A stretch of 64,000 nt of DNA from Favolaschia claudopus (Eukaryota > Basidiomycota > Agaricomycetes > Agaricales > Mycenaceae). The translations under genes were made by a program, and so were the position numbers. The notes below the pieces were generated by a model, which was not told where the DNA came from, did no database searches, and saw only the letters and a program-made list of their open reading frames with translations. Positions 60,904 through 64,000 of this stretch are shown here, one piece after another (the first letter of the stretch is position 1; every line of letters begins with the position of its first letter). The stretch is taken from the NCBI GenBank assembly GCA_037176885.1, contig JAWWNJ010000006.1, positions 2,852,001 through 2,916,000 on the forward strand, given 5' to 3'.

Positions 60904-63900
60904 ATGAACATTGCACACAGTCTCCCGTCTACCGTGTCCGGCGTCTCGTTCTCGTTTCTCACTTCAGAGGATGTGCGCCGGATATCCGTCAAGCAGATCG
61001 TTAATGTGAACCTTCTGGACGACCTAAATCGACCGAACGCAGGCGGCTTATACGACCCTTCACTTGGCCCTACTGATCGACATGATATGTGTGTTGTGCT
61101 ATCGTTCTGGCGATATAGACGAAAATTTATGCTTGAACAGTTGCGGAACATGCAGCCTCACATTCTATACATGTCCCGGACATTTTGGGCATATCGAACT
61201 CCCGGCTCCGGTTTTTCATCCCTTGTTCATGGGCAATATGTACAACCTCTTGCGCGACACATGCCTGTTTTGCCACAAATTCAAACTTAACCGGCCAACG
61301 GTGCGCCTGATTCTAATTTGCTGAACGCGTCCAATGAGACTCCATTAACACTTTCTCAAGCTCGCTAAATATGAAGCAAAATTTCGGCTTCTTGAGCGGG
61401 GATTGTTAGACGCGGCGCAAGGTGTGGACGACATGCAGATGCGAGTGAAGACGAAAAAGAAGAGAGTTGTTAAGAAACGTCAAGGTCCAAGAGTATCGGA
61501 CGGTGAAGATCTATCTGACAGCGAAGAGGAAAGCAAGGGTATCTCCGTGCCGGACGAGACGGTGGAGCAGTTTGTGGGACGGTTGAATCTGTATGTCAAG
61601 ATACACCTCACTCGTGCACCCGCAAGCAAACGCGATCATTACAAAGATGGGCTGGTATATAAAGTGCGGAAGGATCTCATCCACGAGTTTCTCAAGGTTT
61701 CGTCCATGGCTAAATGTCAGAATGAGGGATGCGGAAGGTGCCTTATTCATTTTTTCTACCCGGACTCCGATCTCATTTTCATAGCCCGGGGTATACCTTC
61801 CGGAAAGAAGGCTATACCAAGGTGGTTGAATATGATCTCTCGAAGAAACAGAAGGCGCAGATCCGACGGAAGCGACCTGATGTTCTGCTGGCCGAGCAGG
61901 CTGGGAGAATGGCGAAACTCCAGGCTGAAAAACGGCAACCGGCGCCCGAAGACTCCGATGTCGAAATGGGCGATGCTGCATCTGAGGAGGACATGGACGA
62001 AGAGGAACCAGAGGATGACGATGACGAGGACGAGGAAGAAGTAGCCAGGCAGAAGGCGAAGGCGAAGGCGAAGGATGCTGAGCTCCCCAGAGCAGCCAAC
62101 GGCCAGCTCAAGAAGACAATGCGGGGACGCAACGAGCGCATCATGGCCCCCGAGGAATGTCGAGCTCATCTCCGCCGTCTTTTCAAGAACGAAGCCGTCA
62201 TGTGTTCATTACTCTATGGACGGCACGGACCCTTTGCCCCACTCTCGAAGGATGGGCTCTCTTTCGCTTCCGCTGACATGTTCTTCCTCGAAGTCGTGCC
62301 TGTAGCGCCCACCCGCTTCCGACCTGCCGCCAAAATGGCCGACAAGCTCTTCGAGCACCCCCAGAATGAACTCCTGGAGAAAGTTCTTAGAACGTCGTAT
62401 CGGTTACGCGACCTGAATATCGACCTCCGTGCTGCATCGCAGAAGACTCCTGACTTTGATGATGTCCTGAGGAAAAAAGTCATGGGCCAACTTTTGGAGT
62501 CTTTGGTGCAGCTACAAGTCGATGTCAACAGCTTCATGGACAGTAGCAAGAATCCTACTCCCATGCGAATGGGAAAGCTGCCGCCTGCCGGGGTCAAACA
62601 AGGGCTCGAGAAGAAGGAAGGGCTTTTCCGCAAACATATGATGGTAAAATGACTGTTCCTCTACGATTCCACGATTGCTTATAGCATTTTCAACAGGGTA
62701 AACGTGTCAATTACGCGGCCCGGTCAGTTATTTCGCCCGACGTGAACATCGAGCCCAATGAAATTGGAGTACCACCGGTGTTCGCTCAAAAATTGACCTT
62801 CCCTGAACCTGTCACACCCGCCAATTTCCATGAGATGCGGCAGAGGGTCATCACCGGAACTAAGGGCTATCCGGGGGCAACATTGGTCGAGTACGAAGAT
62901 GGGCATCAAGTATTGCTCGACAAGTTGAGCGTGGAGCAACGGACGGCGATAGCGAATCAGTTGCTGACTCCCAACGAGAATGAACATGGAGGGTTTGGAA
63001 GGCGTGGTTTGTTCACCCGCACGCCTGCGATCAACAAGAAAGTATACAGGCACCTTCGGGATGGAGATATCTTGATTCTGAATCGACAACCAACGCTACA
63101 CAAGCCCAGTATGATGGCTCATAGAGCTCGAGTACTGAAAGGAGAGAAGACGATTCGTATGCACTACGCAAACTGGTTAGTCTCTTACATCTGTCGAATT
63201 ACTCGATCTGACGAGTTGTTGTAGCAATTCGTACAACGGTAAGCCCGTCCTTGTTCGAAGAATTCCTATCCTGAATGCTCGGATAATTAGCTGATTTCGA
63301 CGGTGACGAAATGAATATTCACTTCCCTCGTAAGTTTGCGTGTCGTTTGTCATACTATCCATCGTTCATACTCGCATCTCAGAGAACCAGGTGTCTCGTG
63401 CGGAAGCAATGATGATCGCCAATACGGACAATCAATATCTTGTACCAACCTCCGGAAACCCTCTCCGTGGCCTCATCCAGGATCATGTCGTTGCAGGAGT
63501 CTGGATGACAAGCCAAGACGCGTTCTTTACCCGCGAAGAATATTTCCAGTTACTATACGGTGCTCTGCGTCCAGAGGATGAGGTCGACGACCACTCGCGA
63601 TTGGTTACGTTACCTCCTACTATTTGGAAGCCGGTTCCAATGTGGACTGGTAAGCAGATCGTGAGTGATATACCTATATCTACCCGCCGCTTTTCGGTAT
63701 TCACTATGTCCAGATCTCAACGGTACTCAAGAATATTACTCCCAATAACTTTGAGGGTCTCAACCTGGACGCCGGAACCAAAGTTCCTGGTCACCTTTGG
63801 GGCGGCGATTCCAAGGAGGACAAAGTTATTTTCATGGACGGCGAATTGCTATGCGGGGTTTTGGATAAAGCCGCGTTCGGTGCATCCGACTATGGTGTGG

Positions 63901-64000
63901 TTCACTCTGTCTATGAGCTATATGGGGCCGACACAGCAGGAAAACTGCTTGGGATCCTCAGTCGACTATTCACGAAGTTCCTCCAGCATCGAGCATTCAC
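60904..64000 (+). CDS. RPA190: DNA-directed RNA polymerase I largest subunit RPA190 (5' part, truncated by window end)
   Basis: Catalytic subunit of RNA polymerase I, transcribing rRNA in the nucleolus. The start MNIAHSLPSTVSGVSFSF leads to SVKQIVNVNLLDDLNRPNAGG. The zinc-binding region is DICGTCSLTFYTCPGHFGHI, reassembled over an intron at 61089-61141, then NLLRDTCLFCHKF. The Pol I-specific acidic insert (EEDMDEEEPEDDDDEDEEE) is at about residue 330. Downstream are MGKRVNYAARSVISPD, ILNRQPTLHKPSMM, and the active-site Mg motif NADFDGDEMNIHFP, whose Ala codon is split by an intron (63239-63291). Then AMMIANTDNQYLVPTSG follows. The protein continues past position 64000. Confidence 0.96.

Overview
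The window looks like nuclear DNA of a basidiomycete fungus, most likely an Agaricomycete (mushroom-forming). Most genes are cut by short introns of about 50-70 nt with GT..AG borders and occasional GC..AG borders. Genes are packed at roughly one per 2 kb on both strands. Several families are typical of that class: Ser-rich single-pass membrane proteins with long disordered tails, a DUF6533/6534-type seven-helix membrane protein, and an F-box/LRR protein. I see no transposon, rRNA, tRNA or CRISPR array. Exon structures were read by eye, so internal boundaries are approximate unless stated.

Layout. 0-9 kb: HAD sugar/glycerol phosphatase (-), exocyst SEC15 (+), ARF1 GTPase (-), a dual-specificity phosphatase whose catalytic Cys is replaced by Asp (-), a small basic protein (+), Pol II subunit RPB11 (-). 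9-17 kb: one doubtful small gene, a nucleolar-type DUF3245-like protein (-) divergent from Gemin2/SIP1 (+), a Kre9/Knh1-type GPI protein (+), then convergent quinolinate phosphoribosyltransferase (+) and an ACMSD-like amidohydrolase (-). 17-28.6 kb: a very large disordered RING-H2 protein (-), a Ser-rich membrane protein with a Gln/Tyr repeat tail (+), an F-box/LRR protein (-), a mitochondrial enoyl-CoA hydratase (+). 29-37.5 kb: exocyst SEC10 (-), RIX1 (+), RRN11-like Pol I factor (-), a secreted GPI-type PEBP (+). 37.5-50 kb: NTF2-FMO flavin monooxygenase (-), BTB protein (+), SVP26/TEX261 (-), DID2/CHMP1 (+), a possible small gene (-), a membrane protein with a proline-rich tail (+), the seven-helix protein (+). 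50-64 kb: another Ser-rich single-pass protein (-), synaptojanin-like phosphoinositide phosphatase (+), SF3A3 (-), FAL1/eIF4A3 (+), and the 5' part of RPA190, the largest Pol I subunit, running off the right edge.

Themes. Six genes act in vesicle traffic (SEC15, ARF1, SEC10, SVP26, DID2, synaptojanin). Three act in rRNA synthesis or ribosome assembly (RIX1, RRN11-like, RPA190). Three act in snRNP, spliceosome or exon-junction function (Gemin2, SF3A3, FAL1). Two enzymes compete at one branch point of tryptophan-to-NAD metabolism. Several divergent pairs share promoters of only about 80-135 bp. The most unusual single observation is the Cys-to-Asp pseudophosphatase; no obviously new multi-gene system was found.
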